In this document: positions 52,684 through 62,154 of the stretch, in pieces | Numbering within the stretch: the stretch's first letter is position 1 | How the letters are laid out: each line of letters starts with the position of its first letter | Source: Chania fonticola_B | GTDB lineage: Bacteria > Pseudomonadota > Gammaproteobacteria > Enterobacterales > Enterobacteriaceae | Length of the DNA: 64,000 nt | Assembly: GCF_048537545.1 (NCBI RefSeq) | Contig: NZ_CP183218.1 | Reading direction: 5' to 3' (one strand) | Made by a program: the position numbers and the translations under genes | The notes under the pieces: generated by a model | The model's database searches: none | Seen by the model: only the letters and a program-made list of their open reading frames with translations | What the model was told of the DNA's origin: nothing

Positions 52684-53363
52684 ACTACAGGCTCCTTTTC
52701 ACGGCTAAGCAATAATTGTGAAATAGTTATCAAGCGGGCTAAATATACGGATACCAGCAAAAATCATTCCTACTTGGCGCGCCAAAGATAAGATTTTTCT
52801 TTCCAACGAGTTGCTCGGAAATTAGCAGAAGCAAAAATTCATAGCTAATAATTTTTACAGAAATGTTAAGCATTTCTCTTTTATTATCCCATGGCCCTAC
52901 AGACACCTAGCCTTCCCATCTGCCCGCAAACCGATTAACACCATGATTTTACTGGATAAATAACAACTTCATTTTTAACCTTTTCTTCACGGATGAAAAA
53001 AACCACTCAAAAGAAACATTCAGTTAACAAAAATGCCGTTCAGAGAATAAACACCTGCCTATCCGTGGTTAATCACTAATAACACCTGTGTGAAACGGAG
53101 ACAAGCCCTACAGAATGATGTGATTAAATTAACAACAATTTTACCCATAGGGAGACAAAAACCCCCGTCACGCTGTTTTTAAAAGTGGAGAAAATAACAT
53201 CTTGGTGCTTTATCAACCGATAAAGTGAGATTTGTGCCACAGGGTGGGGCAATAGAATAAAAAGCAGGCAGGTTATGCACTTTAATAATGCATCAGCTGG
53301 GATAATTTGAAAAATTAAAAATTACTTAAGCCGCAAACAGGATTATCCGCGGCTTTATTAAGG
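52684..53363. other. opp operon upstream region
   Basis: 680 bases without a gene, AT-rich. A perfect TTGGCGCGCCAA palindrome is at 52774-52785 and a CTTTATC/GATAAAG hairpin at 53208-53225. A stem AAGCCGC/GCGGCTT at 53328-53355 is a weak terminator candidate for ychE. The opp promoter presumably lies here but I could not fix its position. A long 5' leader is likely. Confidence 0.45.
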
Positions 53364-54008
53364 TTATAACAACCCAGGAAAAATGGCTTTGATGCCGGTG
53401 ACAATAAATTCGATCCCCAGCGCCATCAACAACAACCCCATGATACGGGTAATGACGTTGATGCCGGTTTGCCCCAGCAGACGCACCAGCAGCGGAGCTG
53501 CCCGGAACAATAGCCAACAACAGAAAGCGAACAAGGCGATTGCCACGGTAAAACCTAACAGGTTCTGCCAGCTGTGGTAACGAGAGCTCCAGACAATGGT
53601 GGAACTGATAGCACCCGGCCCGGCCATCAGCGGCAGAGCCAAGGGAACAACCCCGATGCTTTCACGGATCGCGCTCTCTGACTTTTCCTGCTTGTTCTGT
53701 TTGTCTTCACCCAGCTTGCCGCTGATCATCGACATGGCGATGGTCACCACCAGAATGCCGCCAGCAATACGGAAAGAATCGATGGAGATACCAAACATAC
53801 GCAATATACCTTCGCCCAGGAACAGCGAGGTCCACAAAATAATCGCCACCGACAGGTTAGCCGTCAGGTTGGTTTTGTTACGCCCGACCTCGGCCTGATA
53901 GCTGGTCATGCTGATAAACACCGGCAGAATACCTACCGGGTTGACCAGCGCAAACAGGCCGACAAAGAACTTGATGTAGCCGGAAAAATCCAACAGAGAT
54001 TGGCCCAC
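53364..54008 (-). CDS. ychE: MarC-family inner-membrane protein YchE
   Basis: 214 residues, six predicted helices. LFALVNPVGILPVFISMTSYQ, TNLTANLSVAIILW, GGILVVTIAMSMISGKL and VPLALPLMAGPGAISSTIVW are the MarC blocks. Function unknown; marC itself is not the multiple antibiotic resistance determinant. I chose the GTG at 54008: GGAG lies 6 bases upstream and the product then matches E. coli YchE in length. An upstream GTG at 54044 would add 12 unmatched residues. Confidence 0.88.
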   Translation of the reverse strand: MGQSLLDFSGYIKFFVGLFALVNPVGILPVFISMTSYQAEVGRNKTNLTANLSVAIILWTSLFLGEGILRMFGISIDSFRIAGGILVVTIAMSMISGKLGEDKQNKQEKSESAIRESIGVVPLALPLMAGPGAISSTIVWSSRYHSWQNLLGFTVAIALFAFCCWLLFRAAPLLVRLLGQTGINVITRIMGLLLMALGIEFIVTGIKAIFPGLL

Positions 54009-54527
54009 GAAAAACTCCGCATAAATAGCTGTATAAAGAGACACTGCCGATGCGCGCTAATGTAATGGAATTGCGCCAGCTAATCCATCCACTCGACCAG
54101 CATTTTTCCCTACCCCAACAGAATGTTACAAAACAATTCGCTATTGTTAATGCTTTGTGTGTTGCATGCTGTTATCAAGTATCATCGCGTCATCGTCAAG
54201 CACCTTGTTGATAATTACTCTCAACAAACACCAGCTGAAAGGTGTCAGCTTGCGATTTTTATGATGTACATCACAAAATATCTACTCAGGAATAGTTAAG
54301 CTCTTAGTCGTAGTCAAAAGGGAGTACGAGGTATGGATACCGATTTCCGTCTCGCTTGCCTACTACCAACTTGCACTTGGTAAAGCTCTTTAAGTAAATC
54401 AGCAGTATGGGTCGCTAACTGCGGGAAAAGTCTCATGATCTAACAGACGCCTTCCTGACAGATGTCTATACTAGTTCCTCGAACGGCTTATTTACTGAAA
54501 GAGTTTAACATTTATCAGGAGAGCATC
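54009..54527. other. ychE-adhE intergenic region
   Basis: 519 bases, AT-rich. TGATGTACATCA at 54262-54273 is a palindrome close to FNR/CRP sites. A 16-codon frame (54333-54383) with GGAG eight bases upstream could be a leader peptide. The adhE ribosome site AGGAG is at 54517-54522. In E. coli adhE has a long, RNase III-processed leader. Confidence 0.45.
54333..54383 (+). CDS. Possible 16-residue leader peptide before adhE
   Basis: ATG at 54333 with GGAG at 54321-54324; product begins MDTDFRLAC and ends CTW. It is short, 145 bases before adhE, and I have no homologue in mind. Possible leader peptide or chance frame. Confidence 0.2.
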   Translation: MDTDFRLACLLPTCTW

Positions 54528-57203
54528 ATGGCTGTAACGAATGTCGCTGAATTGAACGAGCTAGTTGCACGTGTCAAAAAAGCCCAGCGCGAGTATGCCA
54601 ACTTCTCACAAGAGCAAGTTGATAAGATCTTCCGCGCCGCTGCCCTCGCCGCCGCAGATGCCCGTATTCCTCTGGCTAAAATGGCCGTTGAAGAATCAGG
54701 CATGGGTATCGTTGAAGACAAAGTCATCAAAAACCACTTCGCTTCCGAATACATCTATAACGCCTATAAAGACGAAAAAACCTGCGGGATCCTCTCCGAA
54801 GACGACACTTTCGGTACCATCACCATTGCAGAGCCAATTGGCCTGATTTGCGGTATCGTGCCAACCACCAACCCAACTTCTACCGCGATCTTCAAAGCGC
54901 TGATCAGCCTGAAAACCCGTAACGGCATTATCTTCTCTCCGCACCCACGTGCCAAGAACGCCACCAACAAAGCCGCAGATATCGTGTTGCAGGCTGCCAT
55001 TGCTGCTGGCGCGCCGAAAGACATCGTCGGTTGGATCGACCAGCCAACGGTGGAACTGTCCAATCAGTTGATGCATCACCCAGACATCAACCTGATCCTG
55101 GCAACCGGTGGCCCAGGCATGGTTAAAGCTGCTTACAGCTCTGGTAAACCCGCTATCGGTGTTGGTGCCGGTAACACTCCAGTTGTCGTCGATGAAACTG
55201 CCGACATCAAACGCGTTGTTGCTTCTATCCTGATGTCAAAAACCTTTGACAGCGGTGTGATCTGTGCGTCTGAACAGTCCGTGATTGTGGTAGATTCCGC
55301 ATACGATGCAGTGCGCGCACGCTTCGCTTCCCACGGCGGCTACATGCTGCAGGGCAAAGAGCTGAAAGCCGTTCAGGACATCATCCTGAAAAACGGTGGT
55401 CTGAACGCCGCTATCGTTGGCCAGTCTGCACCAAAAATCGCTGAAATGGCCGGTATCAAAGTGCCAGCCAACACCAAAATCCTGATTGGTGAAGTGAAGC
55501 TGGTTGACGAATCTGAGCCGTTTGCTCACGAAAAACTGTCGCCTACCCTGGCGATGTACCGGGCCAAAGACTTTGAAGACGCCGTCAGCAAAGCCGAGAA
55601 ACTGGTCGCCATGGGCGGTATCGGTCACACCTCTTGTCTGTACACCGATCAAGACAACCAGACTGCACGCGTGGAATATTTTGGCGACAAAATGAAAACC
55701 GCACGTATTCTGATCAACACCCCGGCTTCTCAGGGGGGTATCGGTGACCTGTACAACTTTAAACTCGCTCCGTCACTGACGTTGGGCTGCGGTTCCTGGG
55801 GTGGTAACTCCATCTCTGAAAACGTCGGTCCAAAACATTTGATCAACAAGAAAACTGTAGCGAAGCGAGCAGAAAACATGTTGTGGCACAAACTTCCGAA
55901 ATCAATCTACTTCCGCCGTGGCTCACTGCCAATCGCGCTGGAAGAAGTGGCTACCGACGGGGCAAAACGTGCCTTCATCGTTACCGACCGCTACCTGTTC
56001 AATAACGGCTATGCCGATCAGATCACCAAGGTTCTGAAATCGCACGGTATTGAAACTGAAGTGTTCTTTGAGGTTGAAGCTGACCCAACGCTGAGCATCG
56101 TACGTAAAGGTGCCGAGCAGATGAACTCCTTCAAACCAGACGTGATCATCGCGCTGGGTGGTGGTTCACCAATGGACGCCGCGAAAATCATGTGGGTGCT
56201 GTACGAACATCCTGAAACCCACTTCGAAGATCTGGCGCTGCGCTTTATGGACATCCGTAAGCGTATCTACAAGTTCCCGAAAATGGGCGTGAAAGCGAAA
56301 ATGATCGCCGTCACCACCACTTCAGGTACCGGTTCAGAAGTCACGCCGTTTGCGGTAGTAACCGATGACGCCACCGGCCAGAAATACCCACTGGCTGACT
56401 ATGCTCTGACCCCGGACATGGCGATTGTCGATGCCAACCTGGTGATGAACATGCCTAAATCCCTGTGCGCCTTCGGCGGGCTGGATGCGGTCACTCACGC
56501 CCTGGAAGCCTACGTTTCCGTACTGGCTAACGAATATTCCGACGGTCAGGCGCTGCAAGCGCTGAAACTGCTGAAAGAATATCTGCCAGCCAGCTATCAC
56601 GAAGGGGCGAAAAACCCGGTTGCTCGTGAGCGTGTACACAACGCCGCTACCATCGCCGGTATCGCGTTTGCCAACGCCTTCCTGGGTGTCTGTCACTCAA
56701 TGGCCCACAAACTGGGTTCTGAGTTCCACATCCCGCACGGCCTGGCTAACGCCATGTTGATCTCTAACGTTATCCGTTATAACGCCAACGACAACCCGAC
56801 CAAGCAGACCGCCTTCAGCCAGTATGACCGCCCTCAGGCTCGTCGTCGCTACGCGGAAATCGCAGACCACCTCGGCCTGAGCGCTGCCGGTGACCGTACC
56901 GCGCAGAAGATCGAAAAACTGCTGAAATGGCTGGACGAAATCAAGGCAGAGCTGGGTATTCCAACCTCGATCCGCGAAGCTGGCGTACAGGAAGCCGACT
57001 TCCTGGCCAAGGTCGACAAACTGTCTGAAGATGCGTTTGATGACCAATGTACCGGTGCTAACCCACGTTATCCGCTGATTGCCGAACTCAAGCAAATCTT
57101 GATGGATACCTTCTACGGTCGTGAATTCAGCGAAGCGACTGAAGAAGAGGCGGTAGTTGCGGCACCAGTTGCAGCCAAAGCGGAAAAAAAGTCCAAGAAA
57201 TAA
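54528..57203 (+). CDS. adhE: Bifunctional acetaldehyde-CoA / alcohol dehydrogenase
   Basis: 891 residues, as in E. coli. N-terminal aldehyde dehydrogenase domain (acylating Cys in GVICASEQS, about 246) and C-terminal iron-dependent alcohol dehydrogenase (GGGSPMDAAKIMW, TTSGTGSEVTPFAV, NAFLGVCHSMAHKLG, IPHGLANA). It converts acetyl-CoA to ethanol with two NADH in fermentation and forms spirosomes. ATG 54528 after AGGAG gives MAVTNVAELN. The C-terminal tail (EEEAVVAAPVAAKAEKKSKK) is Lys/Glu/Ala-rich. Confidence 0.97.
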   Translation: MAVTNVAELNELVARVKKAQREYANFSQEQVDKIFRAAALAAADARIPLAKMAVEESGMGIVEDKVIKNHFASEYIYNAYKDEKTCGILSEDDTFGTITIAEPIGLICGIVPTTNPTSTAIFKALISLKTRNGIIFSPHPRAKNATNKAADIVLQAAIAAGAPKDIVGWIDQPTVELSNQLMHHPDINLILATGGPGMVKAAYSSGKPAIGVGAGNTPVVVDETADIKRVVASILMSKTFDSGVICASEQSVIVVDSAYDAVRARFASHGGYMLQGKELKAVQDIILKNGGLNAAIVGQSAPKIAEMAGIKVPANTKILIGEVKLVDESEPFAHEKLSPTLAMYRAKDFEDAVSKAEKLVAMGGIGHTSCLYTDQDNQTARVEYFGDKMKTARILINTPASQGGIGDLYNFKLAPSLTLGCGSWGGNSISENVGPKHLINKKTVAKRAENMLWHKLPKSIYFRRGSLPIALEEVATDGAKRAFIVTDRYLFNNGYADQITKVLKSHGIETEVFFEVEADPTLSIVRKGAEQMNSFKPDVIIALGGGSPMDAAKIMWVLYEHPETHFEDLALRFMDIRKRIYKFPKMGVKAKMIAVTTTSGTGSEVTPFAVVTDDATGQKYPLADYALTPDMAIVDANLVMNMPKSLCAFGGLDAVTHALEAYVSVLANEYSDGQALQALKLLKEYLPASYHEGAKNPVARERVHNAATIAGIAFANAFLGVCHSMAHKLGSEFHIPHGLANAMLISNVIRYNANDNPTKQTAFSQYDRPQARRRYAEIADHLGLSAAGDRTAQKIEKLLKWLDEIKAELGIPTSIREAGVQEADFLAKVDKLSEDAFDDQCTGANPRYPLIAELKQILMDTFYGREFSEATEEEAVVAAPVAAKAEKKSKK

Positions 57204-57220
57204 CCGTTCTCTGAATGGTC

Positions 57221-57247
57221 AAAACCCGCCGAAAGGCGGGTTTTTTT
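57221..57247 (+). terminator. adhE terminator
   Basis: AAACCCGCC, GAAA loop, GGCGGGTTT, then seven T (57241-57247): strong intrinsic terminator. Confidence 0.93.
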
Positions 57248-57322
57248 ATACGTGAGATAAATTGTTCCCAATGAGCACCACACGATTTTGACAACGATAC
57301 TACCCTACCCCACAGGGCGGCA

Positions 57323-57356
57323 TTCAAAAACGCCGCATAGGCCTTCTGCGGCGTTT
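57323..57356 (-). terminator. tdk terminator
   Basis: AAACGCCGCA (57328-57337) and TGCGGCGTTT (57347-57356). The minus strand continues with TTTTT after the stem. Confidence 0.85.
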
Positions 57357-57367
57357 CTGGCGCAATA

Positions 57368-57952
57368 TCACTCTGGGGTCTTGATCGCTTCCTTGTAATG
57401 TTTGCGGCATACCGAAACATAGCTTTCGTTACCCCCGATCACCACCTGCTCCCCCATATGCATCGCCTTGCCATCGTCCCCCAGGCGTAGCACCATATTG
57501 GCCTTACGCCCGCAATGACAAATGGTCTTCAGTTCGACCAGTTTATCGGCCCAGGCCAGCAGATGATGGCTGCCAACAAACAGTTCCCCAAGAAAATCCG
57601 TACGTAAGCCATAACACAGCACAGGAATATCCAGTTGGTCGACCACCTCGCAAAGTTCTTCAACCTGCTCTTTAGTTAGAAACTGGCTCTCATCCACCAG
57701 CACGCAATGTACGGGCTGCTGCTGATGCTCCTGATTAATCATGGCATACAGCTGAGTGGCGTTATTATAAAGCTGTGCCTGCGACGACAACCCAATCCGC
57801 GAACTCACTTTGCCCACGCCGAAGCGGTGGTCGATTTCCGCGGTGAACACCAGCGTGCGCATACCACGTTCTTGATAATTATATGAAGATTGTAACAGTG
57901 CCGTCGATTTCCCCGCGTTCATAGCGGAATAATAAAAATAAAGCTGAGCCAT
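57368..57952 (-). CDS. tdk: Thymidine kinase
   Basis: Phosphorylates thymidine for salvage. 194 residues. P-loop SAMNAGKST (residues 9-17), LVDESQFLT (Asp-Glu catalytic pair) and zinc-binding cysteines in CHCGRKANM and SVCRKH. ATG 57952 gives MAQLYFYYSAM, as in E. coli. The frame stays open 96 codons further upstream but those are not conserved. Confidence 0.95.
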   Translation of the reverse strand: MAQLYFYYSAMNAGKSTALLQSSYNYQERGMRTLVFTAEIDHRFGVGKVSSRIGLSSQAQLYNNATQLYAMINQEHQQQPVHCVLVDESQFLTKEQVEELCEVVDQLDIPVLCYGLRTDFLGELFVGSHHLLAWADKLVELKTICHCGRKANMVLRLGDDGKAMHMGEQVVIGGNESYVSVCRKHYKEAIKTPE

Positions 57953-58832
57953 GTGGCCGCGACTCCAATGGTTTAAAATATATACCCTAAGACTTTCTGG
58001 TTGTAGCTGAGCCCCCCGCTGACTCATCATCTGGTCTAGCTGGCGCGCTTCACTGCGCCCTTGCCAATAAGGGAGAATATATTCGCCCCCGGTTGATGAG
58101 TCTCTGTTGCGGTTAACAACGCTGCGGCCTGAAAGACGACGGGTATATACTGTCGGAAGGTGCAGGTTGACAGTGTAGCATAGACCCTGGCCAGACTCAG
58201 CAAGCGGGCTGACATTATCTTGACCTAAGAAAATAGCCATAAGCCAAGTTTCATGTGAAACATTTTACACGCGCAACGGACACTTTTACATCTATTTACA
58301 GATTACTGTGGTTTATCAAGCACAATTAATTTTTGTTAATGATTAACTAAATTCATTAATGCTCAAACGGATATGTCCTGCCAGCGAGCAAACAGCCTGC
58401 CCAGCCCCTCCCGCCAACAATGCAATTAAATGTGTTTTGAGCGATGACTACCCGGTTAATTGGAACGCTTAACAACTTACTCTCTCCTGTCAGGCTGTTT
58501 ACCGCTATACCCCCATTCTTTACAGTACTAGTCCTTTTGGGGAAGTGATTATGGACACAAATCCTTCCCGATACTGTTATAGAGCATAATTATGACGAGC
58601 AGACCAAAATGACTTTAAGCTCGGCGATTATGCCATCCGGTTGGACAATTTGGCATAAAAACCAGGGGGGATTAAAGCCTGATCCCCCTATGTTATTAGT
58701 CGGACAGTTCTCAATATCGGTTTTTTAAAGATAAATTTAGTCACTCTTTCAATTTGGCTATTGCAGAAAAGAAAGGAGCACTCTATTATTATCGTCACGC
58801 CCCCCCACCAATATAATTTGAGAGCTAGAACA
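57953..58832. other. Divergent tdk / hns region
   Basis: 880 bases, AT-rich, with no supported gene. Two hairpins lie side by side: TATGCCA/TGGCATA (58629-58635/58651-58657) and GGGGGAT/ATCCCCC (58666-58672/58682-58688). A 12-codon frame at 58551 has GGGGAAG upstream. The hns promoter follows. The length suggests a regulatory or untranslated region. Confidence 0.5.
58761..58789 (+). promoter_or_regulatory. hns promoter
   Basis: TTGCAG (58761-58766), 17-bp spacer, TATTAT (58784-58789). The surroundings (TTTGGCTATTGCA ... CCACCAATATAA) parallel the E. coli hns promoter, so the assignment is firm. Transcription probably starts near 58796, giving a leader of about 37 bases. Confidence 0.85.
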
Positions 58833-59240
58833 ATGAGCGAAGCATTGAAGATTTTGAACAACATCCGTACTCTACGTGCACAGGCAAGAGAATGCAGCCT
58901 GGAAACACTGGAAGAGATGCTGGAGAAGCTGGAAGTTGTTGTTAACGAACGCCGCGAAGAAGACAGCCAGGCTCAAGCAGAAATTGAAGAGCGCACTCGT
59001 AAACTGCAACAATACCGCGAAATGCTGATTGCAGACGGTATTGATCCAAACGAACTGCTGCAAACTATGGCTGCTACCAAAGCCGCTGGTAAAGCAAAGC
59101 GTGCTGCACGCCCAGCTAAATACCAGTATAAAGACGAAAACGGCGAAATGAAAACCTGGACTGGCCAGGGCCGTACTCCAGCCGTGATTAAAAAAGCTAT
59201 CGAAGAGCAAGGCAAATCTCTGGACGATTTCCTGCTGTAA
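58833..59240 (+). CDS. hns: Nucleoid-associated protein H-NS
   Basis: 135 residues (E. coli 137). N-terminal dimerisation helices and coiled coil (about 1-65), a flexible basic linker (AAGKAKRAARPAK, about 84-96), and the C-terminal DNA-binding domain with the AT-hook-like TWTGQGRTPAVI (Gln112-Gly-Arg114). It silences AT-rich, horizontally acquired DNA. ATG 58833 gives MSEALKILNNIRTLRAQ. Confidence 0.98.
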   Translation: MSEALKILNNIRTLRAQARECSLETLEEMLEKLEVVVNERREEDSQAQAEIEERTRKLQQYREMLIADGIDPNELLQTMAATKAAGKAKRAARPAKYQYKDENGEMKTWTGQGRTPAVIKKAIEEQGKSLDDFLL

Positions 59241-59259
59241 TAGCATTTTAGTTACCTTC

Positions 59260-59285
59260 AAAAGGCTCCCTATGGGAGCCTTTTT
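59260..59285 (+). terminator. hns terminator
   Basis: AAGGCTCCC, TAT loop, GGGAGCCTT, then TTTTT (59281-59285). Confidence 0.92.
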
Positions 59286-59360
59286 GCTTTGCAGCCACGG
59301 TAATCCCCCTGACCTTCACACGCGTTATTCCGGTTGACTAGCAAAATTCTCATGTACAGG

Positions 59361-59387
59361 AAAAGAAAAAGGGGCCAAAGCCCCTTT
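59361..59387 (-). terminator. Terminator of the ugd-epimerase operon
   Basis: AAAGGGGC (59368-59375) and GCCCCTTT (59380-59387) around CAAA. The minus strand continues TTTTCTTTT. Confidence 0.85.
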
Positions 59388-59409
59388 ATTCTACCCTTCT
59401 ATCGTTCGG

Positions 59410-60420
59410 TTACTGAACGTTATAAAACGCCCGATACCAATCAACAAACCGTTTAACCCCTTCATCAACGCTAGTCTCAGGTTTAAACGCAATAGTCTGG
59501 TACAGCTCCTCGGTATCCGCGCTGGTATCCAAAACGTCACCAGGCTGCATCGGCAGCATATTTTTGCGCGCCGTGATACCTAACGCAGCCTCCAGGGCAT
59601 GAATATATTCCATTAACTTAATAGGGCTACTATTGCCGATATTATAGACATGGTAAGGCGCAGAACTGCTGGCTGGAGACCCTTGTTCCACCGTCCAATT
59701 GGCATTGGGTTGAGGAACAATGGCCTGCAAGCGCACTACCGCCTCGGCAATATCATCAATGTAAGTAAAATCACGATGCATCTCACCGTGGTTATATACA
59801 TCAATGCTCTCACCGGCCAATATCGCCTTGGTGAATTTAAACAGCGCCATGTCAGGACGCCCCCAAGGGCCATATACGGTGAAAAAGCGCAGGCCAGTGG
59901 TTGGCAGACCATATAAATGCGAATAGCTGTGCGACATAAGCTCATTGGCTTTTTTCGTCGCAGCATACAGGGATATTGGGTGATCGACAGAGTCATCCGT
60001 CGAAAACGGTAGCTTGCGATTCAGGCCATAAACCGAGCTGGAGGACGCGTACAGCAAATGCCCAACCTTATTATGCCGACACCCTTCAAGAATGTTCAAA
60101 TGGCCAATCAGGTTGGAATCCGCATAAGCCAAGGGGTGATCCAGCGAATAACGCACCCCGGCCTGGGCGCCGAGGTGAATGACCCGCTCAAACTGATGTT
60201 CAGCGAACAGCTCGGCAATTCCATTGCGATCGGCCAAATCCAGTTTGATAAACTGAAATGCTGGCTGATTAGCCAGCATGTCAAGCCGTGCCTGTTTCAG
60301 GCTGACAGCGTAATAATCATTCAGGTTGTCGATACCGACAACCTGATGCCCCATGGCTAGCAGGCGCTCCGTTACGTGATAACCAACAAACCCTGCAGTA
60401 CCTGTTACCAGGAATTTCAT
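59410..60420 (-). CDS. NAD-dependent epimerase, UDP-glucuronate 4-epimerase-like
   Basis: 336-residue short-chain epimerase. NAD motif GTAGFVGYHV (about 7-16), catalytic YAATKKANE (Tyr and Lys about 145-149), RFFTVYGPWGRPDMALFKF. Members of this group epimerise UDP-glucuronate to UDP-galacturonate, a substrate for LPS core or capsule. Co-transcribed with ugd, 10 bases downstream, which makes its substrate, UDP-glucuronate; that partnership supports the assignment. ATG 60420 with GAGGTGAG upstream; a GTG at 60426 is an alternative. Confidence 0.86.
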   Translation of the reverse strand: MKFLVTGTAGFVGYHVTERLLAMGHQVVGIDNLNDYYAVSLKQARLDMLANQPAFQFIKLDLADRNGIAELFAEHQFERVIHLGAQAGVRYSLDHPLAYADSNLIGHLNILEGCRHNKVGHLLYASSSSVYGLNRKLPFSTDDSVDHPISLYAATKKANELMSHSYSHLYGLPTTGLRFFTVYGPWGRPDMALFKFTKAILAGESIDVYNHGEMHRDFTYIDDIAEAVVRLQAIVPQPNANWTVEQGSPASSSAPYHVYNIGNSSPIKLMEYIHALEAALGITARKNMLPMQPGDVLDTSADTEELYQTIAFKPETSVDEGVKRFVDWYRAFYNVQ

Positions 60421-60429
60421 GCTCACCTC

Positions 60430-61773
60430 TTAGATGACCGGCTTAATCGATGCGCCGCGACCAATACCATAATAAGTAAAGCCGCGAGCTTGCAGACGTT
60501 CTGGATCATACAGGTTACGGCCATCAAAAATGACAGGCTGCTTCAAGGCTGACTTAATCGCATCAAAATCCGGAGCACGGAAATTCTGCCATTCGGTACA
60601 GATCACCAACGCATCGGCTCCCTGTAACGCCGCCTCCTTGGTACCCATCAGTTTCAGATCGGCACGTTGCCCATAGATACGCTGCGCTTCAGCCATGGCT
60701 TCCGGGTCATAGGCTTGCACGCTGGCGCCTAACTCCCACAAGGTTTCCATCAGCACGCGGCTTGAAGCTTCACGCATATCGTCAGTATTAGGTTTAAACG
60801 CCAGGCCCCACAGCGCGAAGGTTTTCCCTTTTATATCATCAGCAAAATGATGCTTGATGAACTGGGTCAGCTTATATTTCTGCTGGTTGTTCACCTGCTC
60901 TACCGCTTGCAACAGTTTCGGTTGATAACCGATATGTTCTGCGGTGCGGATTAACGCCTGAACGTCTTTCGGGAAGCAGGAGCCGCCGTAGCCACAGCCT
61001 GGATAAATGAAGTGATAGCCAATACGTGAATCCGAACCGATCCCCTGACGCACTTTTTCAATGTCCGCACCCAGCATCTCTGCCAGATTGGAGATTTCGT
61101 TCATAAAGCTGATTTTGGTCGCCAGCATGCAGTTGGCGGCATATTTGGTCAGCTCTGCGCTGCGGATATCCATCAGGATCATGCGGTCGTGATTACGGTT
61201 GAACGGCTCATACAGCTCACGCAACGGCTCAATGACGTCTTTGTTGTCTGTGCCCAACACAATACGCTCAGGGCGCATACAATCGGCAACAGCGGCCCCT
61301 TCCTTGAGGAACTCTGGGTTGGAGACGACATCAAACGCCAAGTCGCTGCCGCGCTTGCGCAGCGTTTCGGTCATCACTTCACGAACTTTATCAGCGGTAC
61401 CTACCGGTACGGTTGACTTATCGATCACCACTTTGCGGTCTGTCATATGTTCGGCGATGGTGCGTGCCACGGCGGTGACATATTTCAGATCGGCAGAACC
61501 ATCTTCGTCCGGTGGCGTTCCCACGGCGATAAACTGGATAGCGCCATGAGCAACACCGGCTTTTGCATCGGTAGTGAAATGTAGACGACCGGCTTCATAG
61601 TTTTGCTGTACCAACGAGGTCAGGCCCGGTTCAAAGATCGGAATATTGCCTTTTTTGAGGTTTTCGACCTTCTGTTCATCGATGTCAATACACATGACAT
61701 CATGACCCACGTCAGCCAACACGGCTGCCTGTACCAGGCCAACATAGCCAATACCGAAAACGGTTACTTTCAT
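60430..61773 (-). CDS. ugd: UDP-glucose 6-dehydrogenase
   Basis: Oxidises UDP-glucose to UDP-glucuronate with two NAD. 447 residues. NAD motif GIGYVGLVQAAVLAD (residues 7-21), catalytic Cys in GYGGSCFPKDVQAL (about 260), and the central and C-terminal domains intact. Product feeds the adjacent epimerase and, in many enterobacteria, aminoarabinose modification of lipid A. In E. coli this position holds galU, whose product is the substrate of Ugd. Confidence 0.94.
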   Translation of the reverse strand: MKVTVFGIGYVGLVQAAVLADVGHDVMCIDIDEQKVENLKKGNIPIFEPGLTSLVQQNYEAGRLHFTTDAKAGVAHGAIQFIAVGTPPDEDGSADLKYVTAVARTIAEHMTDRKVVIDKSTVPVGTADKVREVMTETLRKRGSDLAFDVVSNPEFLKEGAAVADCMRPERIVLGTDNKDVIEPLRELYEPFNRNHDRMILMDIRSAELTKYAANCMLATKISFMNEISNLAEMLGADIEKVRQGIGSDSRIGYHFIYPGCGYGGSCFPKDVQALIRTAEHIGYQPKLLQAVEQVNNQQKYKLTQFIKHHFADDIKGKTFALWGLAFKPNTDDMREASSRVLMETLWELGASVQAYDPEAMAEAQRIYGQRADLKLMGTKEAALQGADALVICTEWQNFRAPDFDAIKSALKQPVIFDGRNLYDPERLQARGFTYYGIGRGASIKPVI

Positions 61774-62154
61774 CGGGAAGTCCTAATTTTCAAATTTAAC
61801 AAAAAGTTATCAAGCTACTTCTGTTTGTCCGCCGCCCTAGGCCGCAGCCAAACCAACAATTCTTTACCCGTGTTGGGTGGTCTTTTCGTCTCGACACGCT
61901 ATGGGTCAAAGAGCTCACCAACGAGCTTATCACCCGCAAATGGCTACTGAAGTCCTGACGATCTTTCTAAGTAGCTCTCTTTTCGCTCTCAAATTGCGCA
62001 CTTACTCCGCCATACGAAAAACCCGCAAAGTATACCAGCTTAAATCCGCTGAGTATTACCCCAAGCTCAAATAGCAATAAATTAAGACAACTACCTATGG
62101 AAACGACGTTAATGGAGAATAGGCAGAGGCAATTGCTGGAGTTCCATTGATGAT
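61774..62154. other. ugd-rssB intergenic region
   Basis: 381 bases between two minus-strand genes, the site where E. coli has galU. No galU, and no remnant of one that I can recognise, is present. I see no clear promoter, repeat or RNA element. Confidence 0.5.

Noticed and set aside
57953..58240. 96-codon N-terminal extension of tdk
   Set aside because: Conserved Tdk sequence begins at MAQLYFYY; the upstream part matches nothing known to me.
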